A stretch of DNA of 64,000 nt from Croceicoccus sediminis (GTDB taxonomy: Bacteria; Pseudomonadota; Alphaproteobacteria; Sphingomonadales; Sphingomonadaceae). The translations under genes and the position numbers were made by a program. The stretch spans positions 248,001 to 312,000 of the forward strand of contig NZ_SUNC01000002.1 in NCBI RefSeq assembly GCF_007570835.1, in the 5' to 3' direction. Below are positions 25,176 to 34,480 of this stretch, piece by piece; position 1 is the stretch's first letter, and the number at the start of each line of letters is the position of its first letter. The notes under the pieces are model-generated. The model searched no databases. It worked only from the letters and a program-made list of their open reading frames with translations, and was not told where the DNA came from.

Positions 25176-26123
25176 TTAGGCGACAGGCGCGTCCCCGCCG
25201 TCGAGGAAGTCGAGCAGTGCCTGGTCGTATTCGTCGACCATGCCGTTACCGGACATCTGCGCATCCAGCCACTTCTTCTCGCTTGCCGTGACCGCGTGAT
25301 CGGCGGCGACAAGCTGTTCTCGGGTCGGCGCTCCGGTGCCCTTCTTGCCGAAGACCTTGCCGAAACGATTGGGACTGGTCTTGGCCATGCGGCCGAGGAA
25401 ACGGCCGACGTTGGAGCTGGCATCGGCCATGAACGTTTCCAGTTCGGCGGCGCGTTCGCGGCTGATCTGGGAGCTTTCGGACGAGAAACCCTGCAGGTAG
25501 TTGCCTACGGCCTGTACGAACAGGCGCTTCCATTCGGGCGCGTTGTTCGCGTCCAGACAGGCGTCCTTGATGCGATAGAGCATTTCGGCCTCGCGGCGGC
25601 TTACCGCGCCGGGGCGGTCCGAACCGGGGGCGAAGATCGCGCGGCGCAGGATACGGCATTCCGCGGCGCTGACATGCGTGTGCGACAATTCGCCGCCACA
25701 GCGCGTGGGTCCGGTGCCGGTCAGCACTTCGTGTTCCATGACGCCGAGGACATAGACCTTCATCTTTTCCGGCACGTTCGATGCGCGTTCGACAAGGCGG
25801 ACGACCAGTTCCAGTTCGGCCATCGATTCGACATTGCCACTGGCGTTGAGGCGCGCGATCAGCCAGCTGCCCTGTTCCTCGGTGACGTAGCCCCGCGGTT
25901 CGAGCGTGTTGAGCACGTATTCGCCGATCGCCTCCACGAAGAAATCGACCCAGGCGTCGGTGCGGATGCCCAGCGAATCGTTCAGGGCAAAGATCGCCTC
26001 CGCCTCTTCGGGCGTGATCCGTCCGTCACCCCAACCGGCGCGGCGGAGCTGGAGAATTTCTTCGTCCGAAATCTGGCGATCGGCAGCAGCCTGCCGGGCG
26101 ATATCGCTGAAATGCATGGTCAT
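25176..26123 (-). CDS. Unknown helical protein with an internal duplication
   Basis: A 315-residue soluble protein of unknown function. Two halves resemble each other: DGRITPEEAEAIFALNDSLG with FFVEAIGEYVLNTLEPRGYV (about 33-82) aligns with PGAVSRREAEMLYRIKDACL with LFVQAVGNYLQGFSSESSQI (about 172-225). Each half is a set of amphipathic helices, recalling TerB-like or EF-hand-like helical modules, but no complete calcium loop is clear. There is no signal peptide or membrane segment. The start could be ATG 26123 or 26117. It stands alone with wide gaps on both sides. Confidence 0.75.
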   Translation of the reverse strand: MTMHFSDIARQAAADRQISDEEILQLRRAGWGDGRITPEEAEAIFALNDSLGIRTDAWVDFFVEAIGEYVLNTLEPRGYVTEEQGSWLIARLNASGNVESMAELELVVRLVERASNVPEKMKVYVLGVMEHEVLTGTGPTRCGGELSHTHVSAAECRILRRAIFAPGSDRPGAVSRREAEMLYRIKDACLDANNAPEWKRLFVQAVGNYLQGFSSESSQISRERAAELETFMADASSNVGRFLGRMAKTSPNRFGKVFGKKGTGAPTREQLVAADHAVTASEKKWLDAQMSGNGMVDEYDQALLDFLDGGDAPVA

Positions 26124-26204
26124 GAGCGCGCAAAACCCCTTGTTCGTCGGGGAATGGCTTACGCAAACAAGCTTAAGACCGGGTTACTATCCCGTGATCC
26201 GTGT

Positions 26205-26624
26205 TTAGCGGCGACGCAACGCGGCAACGCAGGCCGCCCGGTCGACGTCGCGCCCGTCGGTGCTGCGGCGGGCCTCCACCCATGTCGCGGTTTCGCCGCG
26301 TCCGGGGGCGGGCGGGTAGAGGAAGATGTCGAGAACGCAGGCATTGCCCGAAAACTGCAGCTTGCGCGCATCGCCTTCCCACACGTCCAGCCGCGGGGTA
26401 CCGAATTGCCGGACCAGCCCGCTCGCATCACTGCCGATCACGCCGTCGAGGCCCGGTGCATCCATGATTCGCGGCGCGCGAAAGCCGGTCTGCGGCTGGA
26501 CCTGCGGTTGCTGCGGGGGAACCGCCGCCGAACCCGCCGGGCGCGATGACGGCACGGTATAGTTGGGCGAGGTTGCGCAGGCGGCGACGAGGGGGAGAAG
26601 GGCCAGGGCGGCAAGATTACGCAT
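26205..26624 (-). CDS. Small lipoprotein (OmlA-like C-terminal part)
   Basis: A 139-residue probable lipoprotein: the N-terminus MRNLAALALLPLVAAC ends in a lipobox with Cys16. A Pro/Gln-rich linker follows, then a compact domain (GLDGVIGSDASGLVRQFGTP, KLQFSGNACVLDIFLYP). The GSDASGLVRQFGTP part resembles the SmpA/OmlA-type pattern that reads as a helix-turn at the start of BamE-like folds, but homology is not certain. A Cys pair (NACVLD and RAACVAAL) may form a disulfide. The start overlaps the end of the EI24 protein gene by eight bases, so the two are coupled. Confidence 0.75.
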   Translation of the reverse strand: MRNLAALALLPLVAACATSPNYTVPSSRPAGSAAVPPQQPQVQPQTGFRAPRIMDAPGLDGVIGSDASGLVRQFGTPRLDVWEGDARKLQFSGNACVLDIFLYPPAPGRGETATWVEARRSTDGRDVDRAACVAALRRR

Positions 26625-27369
26625 GGGTCTTCCCCTGCCTCAGCGCGGCGCGATGCACCAGATGGGTCGCCGCCGCTGCCCCCAGGAACGGGGCCAGCAG
26701 GTTCAGGATCGGGACGGCCAGCATTCCGACAACGGCAAGGCCCAGCAGGAACCGGCTGGAAAAGCCCAGCGGCGCGGCGCTGTCGTCCTTTTGATGACGT
26801 ATCCACACCATGTCCTGAAGCTCCCGCCCCAGAAGGAACGCGTTGACGACGGCAAATACCACCGCCGGGCCGATCGCGGTAAAGACCAGCGCCAGCGCGA
26901 AGGGCAGGGCGATCAGGTTCGCGATCAGTGCTCGCAGCGCGCCGCGCACCGCGATCCGCGCCTGTTCGCCCATCGGCAGGTCGCGCGGGTTGAGCGCGGG
27001 ATAGAACTTGCCTTCGACCAGTTCGACGACATCGTCGGCATAGAACTGCAGCACCGCCATCGCGACGATGCGCCAGGCCAGCCACGCCGCGATCAGGCCG
27101 ACCAGCCCCAGCACCGCGACCATCGCGATACCCACGCCCGGCACCGTCTGATCGTAATCCAGCCCGAAGATCGCGCCGATCCCCCAGCCCAGCAGCGCGA
27201 CGAGCGCCACCCCCAGCACAACGGTCAGCACGAGACTGATCAGGATCGACTTGACCAGCAGCCAGATGACCCGCCTGTCGCCAAGCTGCGTGGTCGCCAG
27301 CGCGAAGGCCTGCGGTATCGAAAGGGCTGAACGGGCATCCTGCATGGGCGTGACGATAGATGCCAGCAT
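26617..27369 (-). CDS. EI24-domain membrane protein
   Basis: A 250-residue inner-membrane protein with about five hydrophobic segments (IWLLVKSILISLVLTVVLGV; AMVAVLGLVGLIAAWLAW; LIALPFALALVFTAIGPAVV; FLLGLAVVGMLAVPILNLLA). The pattern, plus a short GRELQDMVWIRHQ between helices, fits the EI24/CysZ family. CysZ proteins carry sulfate, but the EI24 relatives in this group have no proven substrate. The start is uncertain (ATG 27369 or 27345); neither has a clear ribosome binding site. It overlaps the downstream lipoprotein gene. Confidence 0.85.
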   Translation of the reverse strand: MLASIVTPMQDARSALSIPQAFALATTQLGDRRVIWLLVKSILISLVLTVVLGVALVALLGWGIGAIFGLDYDQTVPGVGIAMVAVLGLVGLIAAWLAWRIVAMAVLQFYADDVVELVEGKFYPALNPRDLPMGEQARIAVRGALRALIANLIALPFALALVFTAIGPAVVFAVVNAFLLGRELQDMVWIRHQKDDSAAPLGFSSRFLLGLAVVGMLAVPILNLLAPFLGAAAATHLVHRAALRQGKTHA

Positions 27370-27480
27370 GCGCCCGCTGTCAATAAAGCACGCGATGTTC
27401 GGTGCTTGCCGTATCGGGCCCTTGCGCCTAACCCGCTGCGCAATTCCCGATAAAGAACTGCAAGGGCCCAAAGCCAGACC

Positions 27481-28476
27481 ATGACCGACACCCGTTTCGA
27501 CGTCCTCGCCATCGGCAACGCCATCGTCGATGTCATCTCGCCGTGCGAAGACGCATTTCTCCAGGCCGAAGGGCTCGACAAGGGCGCGATGGCGCTGGTC
27601 GACACCGCGCGGGCCGAAGAACTTTACGCCCACATGGGTCCGGCCCGCGAAATCTCGGGCGGATCGGCGGCGAACACCTGCGCCGGGCTTGCCGCCCTGG
27701 GCAGCCGCACCGCGTTCATCGGGCAGGTCGCCGACGATCAGCTTGGCGCGGTTTTCGCGCATGACATCCGGGCAGCGGGCATTCACTACGAAGTCGCCCC
27801 GCGCGCCGGCGATCCGCCGACGGCGCGGTGCCTCGTCCTCGTCACGCCCGATGGTCAGCGCACGATGAACACCTTCCTCGGCGCGTCGCAGCACTTGCCC
27901 GCCAGCGCCGTCGATGCGGACCTGATCGCCAGTGCGAAAGTGCTCTACCTCGAAGGGTACCTCTGGGACCCGGACGATCCGCGCGCCGCGATGAAGGGCG
28001 CAATCGAGGCCGCGCGCAAGGCAGGCCGCCAGGTCGCCTTCACGCTGTCCGATGCTTTCCTGCTGGACCGTCACGGCGACGATTTCCGCAAGCTGATCGA
28101 CGATGGCCTGATCGACATCCTCTTCGCCAACGAAGTCGAACTGATGGGCCTGACCGGCGCTGCCGATTTCGAAGCGGGCCTTGCCGCGCTTGCGCCGAAA
28201 TTGCCGGTACTCGTCGCGACGCGCAGCGAGAAGGGCGCGGTTGCCGTGGCCGGTGCGGATCGGGCCGAAGTCCCCGCCGAACCCGTTGCCAAAGTCGTCG
28301 ACACGACGGGCGCGGGCGACAGCTTTGCCGCAGGCTTCCTGCACGGCCACGTCAGCGGGGCACCGCTTGCCGATTGCCTGACGATGGGGGCGGTCGCCGC
28401 CGCCGAAGTCATCGGCCACTATGGTGCGCGGCCTGAGGCGGACCTCAAGGAACTGGTCGCAAAGCGGCTGGGATGA
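27481..28476 (+). CDS. Adenosine-kinase-like PfkB-family sugar kinase
   Basis: A 331-residue cytoplasmic kinase of the PfkB/ribokinase family. Signature 1 is ISGGSAANTCAGLAALG (about 58-74); signature 2 is DTTGAGDSFAAGFLHG with the catalytic Asp (about 277-292). The N-terminal AIGNAIVDVI is typical of the bacterial adenosine kinase-like subgroup. Adenosine is the likely substrate by subgroup, but inosine, guanosine or a sugar cannot be excluded. It stands alone, divergent from the EI24 gene and convergent with purD; a hairpin covers the junction with purD. Confidence 0.9.
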   Translation: MTDTRFDVLAIGNAIVDVISPCEDAFLQAEGLDKGAMALVDTARAEELYAHMGPAREISGGSAANTCAGLAALGSRTAFIGQVADDQLGAVFAHDIRAAGIHYEVAPRAGDPPTARCLVLVTPDGQRTMNTFLGASQHLPASAVDADLIASAKVLYLEGYLWDPDDPRAAMKGAIEAARKAGRQVAFTLSDAFLLDRHGDDFRKLIDDGLIDILFANEVELMGLTGAADFEAGLAALAPKLPVLVATRSEKGAVAVAGADRAEVPAEPVAKVVDTTGAGDSFAAGFLHGHVSGAPLADCLTMGAVAAAEVIGHYGARPEADLKELVAKRLG

Positions 28477-28484
28477 CCCGCGCG

Positions 28485-28507
28485 GGGCTGAGCGCGATAC
28501 TCAGCCC
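28485..28507. terminator. Hairpin between the convergent kinase gene and purD
   Basis: GGGCTGAG (28485-28492) pairs perfectly with CTCAGCCC (28500-28507) over a 7-base loop. It lies 9 bases after the kinase stop and overlaps the purD stop codon. Neither side has a strong T run (plus side TTCGCTTC), so termination may be partial. Confidence 0.5.
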
Positions 28508-29802
28508 TTCGCTTCACGCTCGACTTCGCGCCAGCCGATGTCGCGGCGGCAGAAGCCGGTGGGGAATTCCACGGCGTCGACCATCTCGTAAGCGGCCTTC
28601 TGCGCGGCGGTGACGCTTTCGCCCGTGGCCGTCACATTCAGCACGCGCCCGCCATTGGCGACCAGCTGGCCGTCCTTTTGCGCGGTTCCGGCATGGAAGA
28701 CCTTCCCGCCCTTCGCCTCTGCCGCGTCCAGCCCGCCGATCGCGCCGCCCTTTTCGGGTGTGTCGGGATAGCCCTTGGCCGCCATCACCACGGTCAGTGC
28801 GGTCCGATCGGCAAAGCGCGCAGGCCGCAGCTTGCCCAGCGAGTTCGTGGCACAGGCCAGCAGGATCTCGCCCAGGTCGTCTTCCAGCCGCATCATCAGG
28901 ACCTGGCATTCCGGGTCGCCGAACCGGCAGTTATATTCGATCAGCTTGGGCCCCTCGTCGGTCAGCATCAGCCCGGCGTAAAGGACACCGCGATAGGGCG
29001 TGCCGTCTTCCGCCATCTGGCGCACGGTCGGCGCGATGATGCGTTCCAGCACTTGTCCGCGCAGCATCGGGCTCAGCACCGGGGCGGGGCTGTACGCGCC
29101 CATGCCGCCGGTATTGGGGCCGGTGTCGCCTTCGCCAACGCGCTTGTGATCCTGCGCAGACCCGAACGGCATGATCGTCGCGCCGTCGGTGATCGCGAAA
29201 TAGCTCGCTTCCTCGCCGCGCATGAATTCCTCGATCACGACTTGCGCCCCGGCAGAGCCGAATCGCCCGCCGAAAATGTCGCGGATAGCCTCGACCGCCT
29301 CGTTCTCGCTTTCGGCGATGATCACGCCCTTGCCCGCGGCAAGACCGTCGGCCTTGATGACGACGGGGATAGTAAAGTCCTTGAGCGCGGCCAGCGCCTC
29401 GTCCGCCGTGTCGGCGCGCACGTAACCGGCGGTGGGAATGCCCGCCCGCTGGCACATGTCCTTGGTGAAACCCTTCGACCCTTCGAGCTGCGCAGCCTCC
29501 CGGCTGGGTCCGAATACCGCGATTCCTGCGCCGCGCAGGGCATCGGCGATGCCGCCGACCAGCGGGGCTTCGGGGCCGACGACGACCAGACCCACGTGAT
29601 TTTCCTCGCAGAAGGCGATAGTCGCGTCATGGTCCGACACGTCGAGCGTTATGCACTCGGCATGGTCGGCAATGCCCGGGTTGCCCGGCGCGGCAAAGAT
29701 TTTCCCCGGCTCTCGTCCCTCGGGCGTCAGCAGGCGGGATTGCGCCAGCTTCCATGCCAGCGCATGTTCGCGTCCGCCCGAGCCGATCAAAAGGAAGTTC
29801 AT
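28501..29802 (-). CDS. purD: Phosphoribosylamine-glycine ligase
   Basis: ATP-grasp enzyme of purine synthesis (GAR synthetase), cytoplasmic. The 433-residue product starts [19 protein letters not shown] and holds [40 protein letters not shown] and [10 protein letters not shown], all family blocks. The start at 29802 is fixed by the family N-terminus; the open frame runs further, into the divergent xseA leader. The start codon shares base 29802 with the opposing xseA start, so purD's promoter must lie within xseA. Confidence 0.97.
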   Translation of the reverse strand: MNFLLIGSGGREHALAWKLAQSRLLTPEGREPGKIFAAPGNPGIADHAECITLDVSDHDATIAFCEENHVGLVVVGPEAPLVGGIADALRGAGIAVFGPSREAAQLEGSKGFTKDMCQRAGIPTAGYVRADTADEALAALKDFTIPVVIKADGLAAGKGVIIAESENEAVEAIRDIFGGRFGSAGAQVVIEEFMRGEEASYFAITDGATIMPFGSAQDHKRVGEGDTGPNTGGMGAYSPAPVLSPMLRGQVLERIIAPTVRQMAEDGTPYRGVLYAGLMLTDEGPKLIEYNCRFGDPECQVLMMRLEDDLGEILLACATNSLGKLRPARFADRTALTVVMAAKGYPDTPEKGGAIGGLDAAEAKGGKVFHAGTAQKDGQLVANGGRVLNVTATGESVTAAQKAAYEMVDAVEFPTGFCRRDIGWREVEREAKG

Positions 29803-31277
29803 TGGCCAATCGCCCTGAAAATTATGATGAAGACGCGCGGCTCCTAGCGAAGGAGAGGCAAGGGGACAACGCCGCACCCCTCTCGGTGTCGCAAATCTCG
29901 AACATGTTGAAGCGCACGGTCGAGGATCGCTTCGGTCATGTGCGCCTGCGCGGAGAGCTTTCGGGCGTCAAACGCGCCGCATCGGGCCACATGTACTGCG
30001 CGCTGAAGGACGAAAACGCCGTGATCGACGGCGTGATGTGGCGCGGTAATGCCGGAAGGCTGGCGTTCCGGCCCGAAGACGGCGTGGAGGTCATCGCGAC
30101 CGGCAAGCTGACGACGTATCCGGGGCGTTCGAAATACCAGATCGTCATCGAATCGATGGAAATCGCCGGCGAGGGTGCGCTCCTGGCGCTTCTCGCCAAG
30201 CTGAAAGCCAAGCTGGAGGGCGAAGGGCTGTTCGCCCCCGAACGCAAGCGCCGCCTGCCGTTCCTGCCGCGCACGATCGGTGTCGTGACCAGCCCGACCG
30301 GCGCGGTCATCCGCGACATCTTGCACCGGCTGGGCGACCGTTTTCCCAGCCACGTCGTCGTCTGGCCGGTCATGGTGCAAGGGCAGGGCTCGGCCGAGCA
30401 GGTTGCGGCGGCGGTACGCGGGTTCTCCGCGCTTGCCCCCGGCGGGCCGGTGCCGAGGCCCGACCTGCTGATCGTGGCGCGTGGCGGCGGTTCGATCGAG
30501 GATCTGTGGTCTTTCAACGAAGAGATCGTGGTCCGCGCCATCGCCGAATCTACCATCCCCACGATTTCCGCCGTCGGGCACGAGACTGACACCACCCTGT
30601 CCGACTTCGCCGCCGACTTGCGCGCCCCGACCCCGACCGCTGCTGCCGAAATCGCGGTTCCCGTGCGGCAGGAACTGATGGCAATGCTCGACGAATATGC
30701 CGCTCGCCAGCGGCGCGGCGTGGTGCGGCCCGTGGCACTGGCCCGCGAACGCCTGATATCGTGGAGCGAGCGGCTGCCCGATCCCAAAACGATGGTTGAG
30801 GCACAAGGCCAGCGGCTCGACGACCTGACCGACCGTTTGCGCCGCGGGCTTGCGGGCCGGGCGGAACAGGCGCGGCGGGCACTGGCCGAAAGCGGCGGCG
30901 GCTTGCGCCCCGCCCTGTTGCAACGCCACGTCGTCCAGCTGCGCCGCGATCTGGCCCGCGTGCCCGATCCCGGCGTGCTGGCGCGCAAACGCGTGGGCGA
31001 GGCGGCGCAGGCGCTGGCCGCGCTCTCGCGTCTCTTGCCGCAGCTCAACCCCTATGCCCCGCTCGAACGCGGTTATGCCGTCGTTACCGACCCCAGTGGC
31101 CATGCGGTGACCACGCGCGAGGTTGCGGCCATGCAATCGGGACTGACCCTGCGATTCGGTGATGGTACGCTGGACGTGACCCCCGGCGATTCCGCTCCGC
31201 CCGCGCCGCGACCGCGCAAGACCGCGCGCCGCTCGTCGCAGGACGATCCCGCTTCGGGCCAGCAGTCATTGTTTTGA
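29802..31277 (+). CDS. xseA: Exodeoxyribonuclease VII large subunit
   Basis: Large subunit of the single-strand exonuclease ExoVII used in DNA repair. The 491-residue product has an N-terminal OB fold ([29 protein letters not shown]), the nuclease region ([55 protein letters not shown]) and a C-terminal coiled-coil part. I chose TTG 29802 because AAGGA sits 6 bases upstream and it gives a normal lead before LSVSQIS; the next ATG is far inside the OB fold. The TTG overlaps the purD start codon on the other strand by one base. Confidence 0.95.
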   Translation: MANRPENYDEDARLLAKERQGDNAAPLSVSQISNMLKRTVEDRFGHVRLRGELSGVKRAASGHMYCALKDENAVIDGVMWRGNAGRLAFRPEDGVEVIATGKLTTYPGRSKYQIVIESMEIAGEGALLALLAKLKAKLEGEGLFAPERKRRLPFLPRTIGVVTSPTGAVIRDILHRLGDRFPSHVVVWPVMVQGQGSAEQVAAAVRGFSALAPGGPVPRPDLLIVARGGGSIEDLWSFNEEIVVRAIAESTIPTISAVGHETDTTLSDFAADLRAPTPTAAAEIAVPVRQELMAMLDEYAARQRRGVVRPVALARERLISWSERLPDPKTMVEAQGQRLDDLTDRLRRGLAGRAEQARRALAESGGGLRPALLQRHVVQLRRDLARVPDPGVLARKRVGEAAQALAALSRLLPQLNPYAPLERGYAVVTDPSGHAVTTREVAAMQSGLTLRFGDGTLDVTPGDSAPPAPRPRKTARRSSQDDPASGQQSLF

Positions 31278-31309
31278 CAGGTCCATTTGCCTATCTGGAA
31301 TGAATGTTG

Positions 31310-31504
31310 ATGAGCACTAAAGAACCGGCCCGCCTGATTTACGGCCCCAACGGCTTTCGCCAATTGAGCGCGGGGGACCATGTCCTTTGTGCCGTGTCCG
31401 GCGTTCCGATCCAGCTCGACATGCTCCGGTACTGGAGCGTTGAGCGTCAGGAACCCTACGCCACCTGCGAAATCGCGACAGAGCGGCTTTCGCCGAAGGG
31501 ATGA
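31310..31504 (+). CDS. DUF2093 small protein
   Basis: A 64-residue cytoplasmic protein of the DUF2093 family, restricted to alphaproteobacteria and of unknown function. The core GDHVLCAVSGVPIQLDMLRYWSVERQEPY is characteristic: a short beta/alpha fold with a conserved YWS/Q(E)PY block. Two ATGs compete (31304 and 31310); GGAA at 31297-31300 is better spaced for 31310. The stop overlaps the LytM-peptidase start by four bases (ATGA), so it is coupled to cell-wall functions, which is the only hint of role. Confidence 0.9.
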   Translation: MSTKEPARLIYGPNGFRQLSAGDHVLCAVSGVPIQLDMLRYWSVERQEPYATCEIATERLSPKG

Positions 31505-32424
31505 TCAAGGCGCCTCTTACCTTCATCGCCCTTGCCGCCGCGCTGACAGGCTGCACCGTCGTACCGCCTTCGGACGGCGGGCAGGCGGCATCGGCATCCG
31601 CACCGGCTGCGCGACCTGCGCCTGCGCCCACACCGACACCCGCGCCCACGCCGCAGGCCTTGCCCGCAGGCACCTTCACGCTATCGGGTGAGATGACGCA
31701 GGGCGGCTGGCTACGCGGCGATGCGCCCGTCGGCACCACTTCGCTGACGCTGAACGGCGATCCGGTGGCGTTGGATGCCGATGGCCGGTTTCTTGCCGCC
31801 TTCGACCGCGATTCAGGCCCGATCGCCACTTTGGTCGCTACGCGTAGCGACGGGTCGAAAGTGACGAAGCCGCTACAGATCAGCCCGCGAGACTGGCGGA
31901 TCGAACACATCAACGCCGCCCGCCGCACCGGCGGGCCGAGCGAGGCCTTCATGAAGCGCCGCATGCCCGAGCTTGAGGCGATCAATGCCTCTCGCGCCGA
32001 AAAAACCGGCGCGCAGGGCTGGCGCGAGGATTTCATCTGGCCGGTGAAGGGGCGTATTTCAGGCCTTTTCGGATCGCAGCGCATCTATCGAGGCGAACCG
32101 GGCAGCTACCATTCGGGCATCGACATCGCGCCCGGCGCAGGCACGCCCTACGTCGCCCCGGCGGACGGTGTCGTCGTGCTGGCGGTCGATGACTTCTCGC
32201 TCGAAGGCAAGCTGCTGATTATCGACCACGGCATGGGCCTCAACAGCGCGTTCCTCCATTCGCAGGAGCTTTTCGTGAAGAAAGGCGATCATGTGAAGCA
32301 GGGGCAGCGTATCGGCCTTGTCGGCTCCAGCGGGCGGGCGACCGGTCCGCACTTGCACTGGAGCCTGAAGTGGAACGACGCACGACTTGATCCGCTGCTG
32401 TTCACGGGGCCGATGGGCAACTGA
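31501..32424 (+). CDS. M23-family (LytM) metallopeptidase lipoprotein
   Basis: A 307-residue envelope protein. MIKAPLTFIALAAALTGC is a lipoprotein signal with Cys18, followed by an Ala/Pro/Thr-rich linker. The C-terminal half is a LytM domain with YHSGIDIAPG (H-x3-D zinc ligands) and GPHLHWSLKW (H-x-H), so it should be an active zinc endopeptidase acting on peptidoglycan cross-links. The start is coupled to the DUF2093 gene by an ATGA overlap; the stop overlaps the next start by one base (TGATG). It probably takes part in wall remodelling or division. Confidence 0.92.
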   Translation: MIKAPLTFIALAAALTGCTVVPPSDGGQAASASAPAARPAPAPTPTPAPTPQALPAGTFTLSGEMTQGGWLRGDAPVGTTSLTLNGDPVALDADGRFLAAFDRDSGPIATLVATRSDGSKVTKPLQISPRDWRIEHINAARRTGGPSEAFMKRRMPELEAINASRAEKTGAQGWREDFIWPVKGRISGLFGSQRIYRGEPGSYHSGIDIAPGAGTPYVAPADGVVVLAVDDFSLEGKLLIIDHGMGLNSAFLHSQELFVKKGDHVKQGQRIGLVGSSGRATGPHLHWSLKWNDARLDPLLFTGPMGN

Positions 32425-33410
32425 TGCGGCGGCTCCTGCGGGCAGGCAGGCTTCTGGCCCTGCTGCTGTTCGTGTGGCTGATCCTGTTCGTGCCGGACCG
32501 CACGGTCCCGCGCGGAACGCGAATCCTGTTCGATTTTCCCGTTTCGGCCGAGCCGATAGAGGGTGCGGCGCTGAGCGGCGACGGCCCGCTCACCCTTGCG
32601 GGGGCATGGCGCCTGACCGGCGGGGCGAGCGAGTTTCACTCGCTGTCCGGGCTGGCCATCACGCAGGACGGGCAACTTGCCGCGGTCAGCGATCGTGGGC
32701 TGCTGATCAAGATGCCCAAACCCGGCGAAGGCGAATTGGCGACGGCACGGGCGCTGGTGCCCGATGGCAAGGGCGGGTTTGCCCTGATCGATTCGGAAGC
32801 CATCGCCATTGGCGAAGGCGGCGAAACCTGGTTCGTCAGCGAAAGCCACAACATGATTTCGCGGCTGGGCGCATTAGGCGAGAGGCCCGATTCGGTCCGC
32901 CCTGCCGCCATGGCGCACTGGTCCGCCATGCGCGGGCCCGAAACGCTGGCCCGCACGCCCGACGGGCGCTTCATCGTGATCGGAGAGGGGCGCGAGGAGG
33001 GACGGGACGGAACCTTCCCGGGTCTGGTCTTTGACGGCGACCCGGTTGCGGCGCCCGAACCCTACCTGTTCCACCTCAAGATGCCCGACGGCCTGCGCCC
33101 GGTGGATGCGGCGGTGCTTTCCGATGGCACGGTGCTGGTCCTGGGGCGCAAGTTCGGACTGCCGTTCCGGTTCGAAAGCGCGCTCTATGCCTTCGACCTG
33201 GATGATGTCGGCCCGGCAAGGCGGGTCGTTGCCCGGCTGATCGGGCGAATCGACGGGCCCGGCCTGTCCGACAATTACGAAGGCATGGCGGTCGAGGAAG
33301 GCGCAGGCGGTGCGCTGACCATCTGGATCGTGTCCGACAGCAACGACGCGCAGATCATTCAGCGCACGATCCTGCTCAAACTGGAAACGCGAAGAAGCGC
33401 CCTGCGATAG
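32424..33410 (+). CDS. Phytase-like esterase-fold periplasmic protein
   Basis: A 328-residue protein with an N-terminal membrane anchor or signal (LLALLLFVWLILFVPD, about 11-26). The rest is a beta-propeller of the 'esterase-like activity of phytase' type: SLSGLAITQDGQLAAVSDRG, DSEAIAIGEGGETWFVSESHN, GPETLARTPDGRFIVIGEG and SDNYEGMAVEEG. Such proteins bind calcium or phosphate esters, but activity is not proven for this group. It is coupled to the LytM gene (TGATG). Its last codons form the 5' arm of a terminator hairpin. Confidence 0.85.
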   Translation: MRRLLRAGRLLALLLFVWLILFVPDRTVPRGTRILFDFPVSAEPIEGAALSGDGPLTLAGAWRLTGGASEFHSLSGLAITQDGQLAAVSDRGLLIKMPKPGEGELATARALVPDGKGGFALIDSEAIAIGEGGETWFVSESHNMISRLGALGERPDSVRPAAMAHWSAMRGPETLARTPDGRFIVIGEGREEGRDGTFPGLVFDGDPVAAPEPYLFHLKMPDGLRPVDAAVLSDGTVLVLGRKFGLPFRFESALYAFDLDDVGPARRVVARLIGRIDGPGLSDNYEGMAVEEGAGGALTIWIVSDSNDAQIIQRTILLKLETRRSALR

Positions 33411-33434
33411 CTCGCGGGCGCTTCTTCAATTTTC
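33391..33434 (+). terminator. Terminator overlapping the phytase-like stop codon
   Basis: GAAGAAGCGCCC (33391-33402) and GGGCGCTTCTTC (33416-33427) form a perfect 12-bp stem followed by AATTTTCCC. The 5' arm is coding sequence and the 13-base loop contains the TAG stop, so the terminator is built into the gene's end. Confidence 0.85.
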
Positions 33435-33448
33435 CCTTGCGGGAGAAA

Positions 33449-33736
33449 TCAGGCTGCGGCGGCAGCCTTCTTCAGCTCGCGCTTCACCTTGAGGGCGCGC
33501 GGCGAAAGCTTGGTATCGCTGGTCTTCATCAGCCAGTTGTCGAGACCGCCATTGTGCTCAACCGAACGCAGGCCGTGCGTCGAAACGCGGAACTTGTAGC
33601 TGCGCTCCAGCTTTTCGCTGAGCAGCGTGACGTTCTGCAGGTTCGGCAGGAAGACACGCTTGGTCTTGTTGTTGGCGTGGCTCACGTTGTGGCCGACCTG
33701 ACGACCCTTGCCGGTCAGTTCGCAGATGCGCGACAT
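33449..33736 (-). CDS. rpmB: 50S ribosomal protein L28
   Basis: Large-subunit protein L28, 95 residues. It starts [20 protein letters not shown], continues [13 protein letters not shown] and has [19 protein letters not shown], all typical of the alphaproteobacterial form. This form is longer than the 78-residue E. coli L28 and ends in a Lys/Ala-rich tail. The GKGRQVG segment lacks the Cys pairs of the zinc-binding type. The start at 33736 is the family start; the frame extends 39 codons upstream without homology. It stands alone, divergent from tadA. Confidence 0.97.
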   Translation of the reverse strand: MSRICELTGKGRQVGHNVSHANNKTKRVFLPNLQNVTLLSEKLERSYKFRVSTHGLRSVEHNGGLDNWLMKTSDTKLSPRALKVKRELKKAAAAA

Positions 33737-33891
33737 GGCTTTAAACTCGCTTGTAAAACAGTGAATCCGTTGTCGGAAAGCGGCGCGCATAGCGGCGACA
33801 GGCCCGTCCGTCAAGCAAACGGGCGCTGAACCGTTTCCGGTGCGAGGCCCCATTGCCGCATTCTATCGATTCGGGCAAGTCGGCGGGTGAA

Positions 33892-34359
33892 ATGAACGAA
33901 ACCGCCAAAAGATGGCCGCTTCCCCCTGCGATGCAGGCCGCGCTGGGCGAAGCGCGCAAGGCCGCCGAGGTGGGCGAAGTGCCGGTGGGCGCGGTCGTCG
34001 TGAAGGATGGCGCCGTGATCGCCAGCGCGCACAACGCGCCGCGCGCGATGAAAGACCCGACCGCCCATGCCGAAATGCTGGCGATTCGCCGCGCGGCGCA
34101 AGTGCTGGATGATGAGCGGCTTACCGGCTGCGACCTCTATGTCACGCTCGAACCCTGTCCGATGTGCGCAGGTGCCATCGCCCACGCCCGAATCGCGCGC
34201 GTCTATTACGGCGCGTCCGATCCCAAGGGCGGCGCGGTGGAACACGGCTGCCGCACCTTCGAACAGGCGACGTGCCTGCACCGGCCCGAAGTCTATCCCG
34301 GCATCGGCGAAACGGAAGCGGCTGAACTGCTCCGCGGTTTCTTTCGGGAGCGGCGTTAG
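33892..34359 (+). CDS. tadA: tRNA-specific adenosine deaminase
   Basis: Zinc enzyme that converts adenosine 34 of tRNA-Arg(ACG) to inosine. The 155-residue product has the H-A-E motif (H59, E61 in PTAHAEMLA) and PCPMC (C89, C92), giving the zinc site and catalytic Glu, plus GAVEHG and YPGIGETEAAELLRGFFRERR at the end. I chose ATG 33892, the second possible start; a TTG at 33853 would add 13 residues. A lower-GC stretch begins just after its stop. Confidence 0.95.
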   Translation: MNETAKRWPLPPAMQAALGEARKAAEVGEVPVGAVVVKDGAVIASAHNAPRAMKDPTAHAEMLAIRRAAQVLDDERLTGCDLYVTLEPCPMCAGAIAHARIARVYYGASDPKGGAVEHGCRTFEQATCLHRPEVYPGIGETEAAELLRGFFRERR

Positions 34360-34480
34360 CGAGGCCAGGGCCAGATCTGGAGCGTCAGCTTTCGGGAACG
34401 GTGCAGATGGTTTCGAGTGTCTGACTTTGGGGTGGAAAGCGGACCTTGCCGCATCGGCGGAATTGGGCGACAAGACAAGA

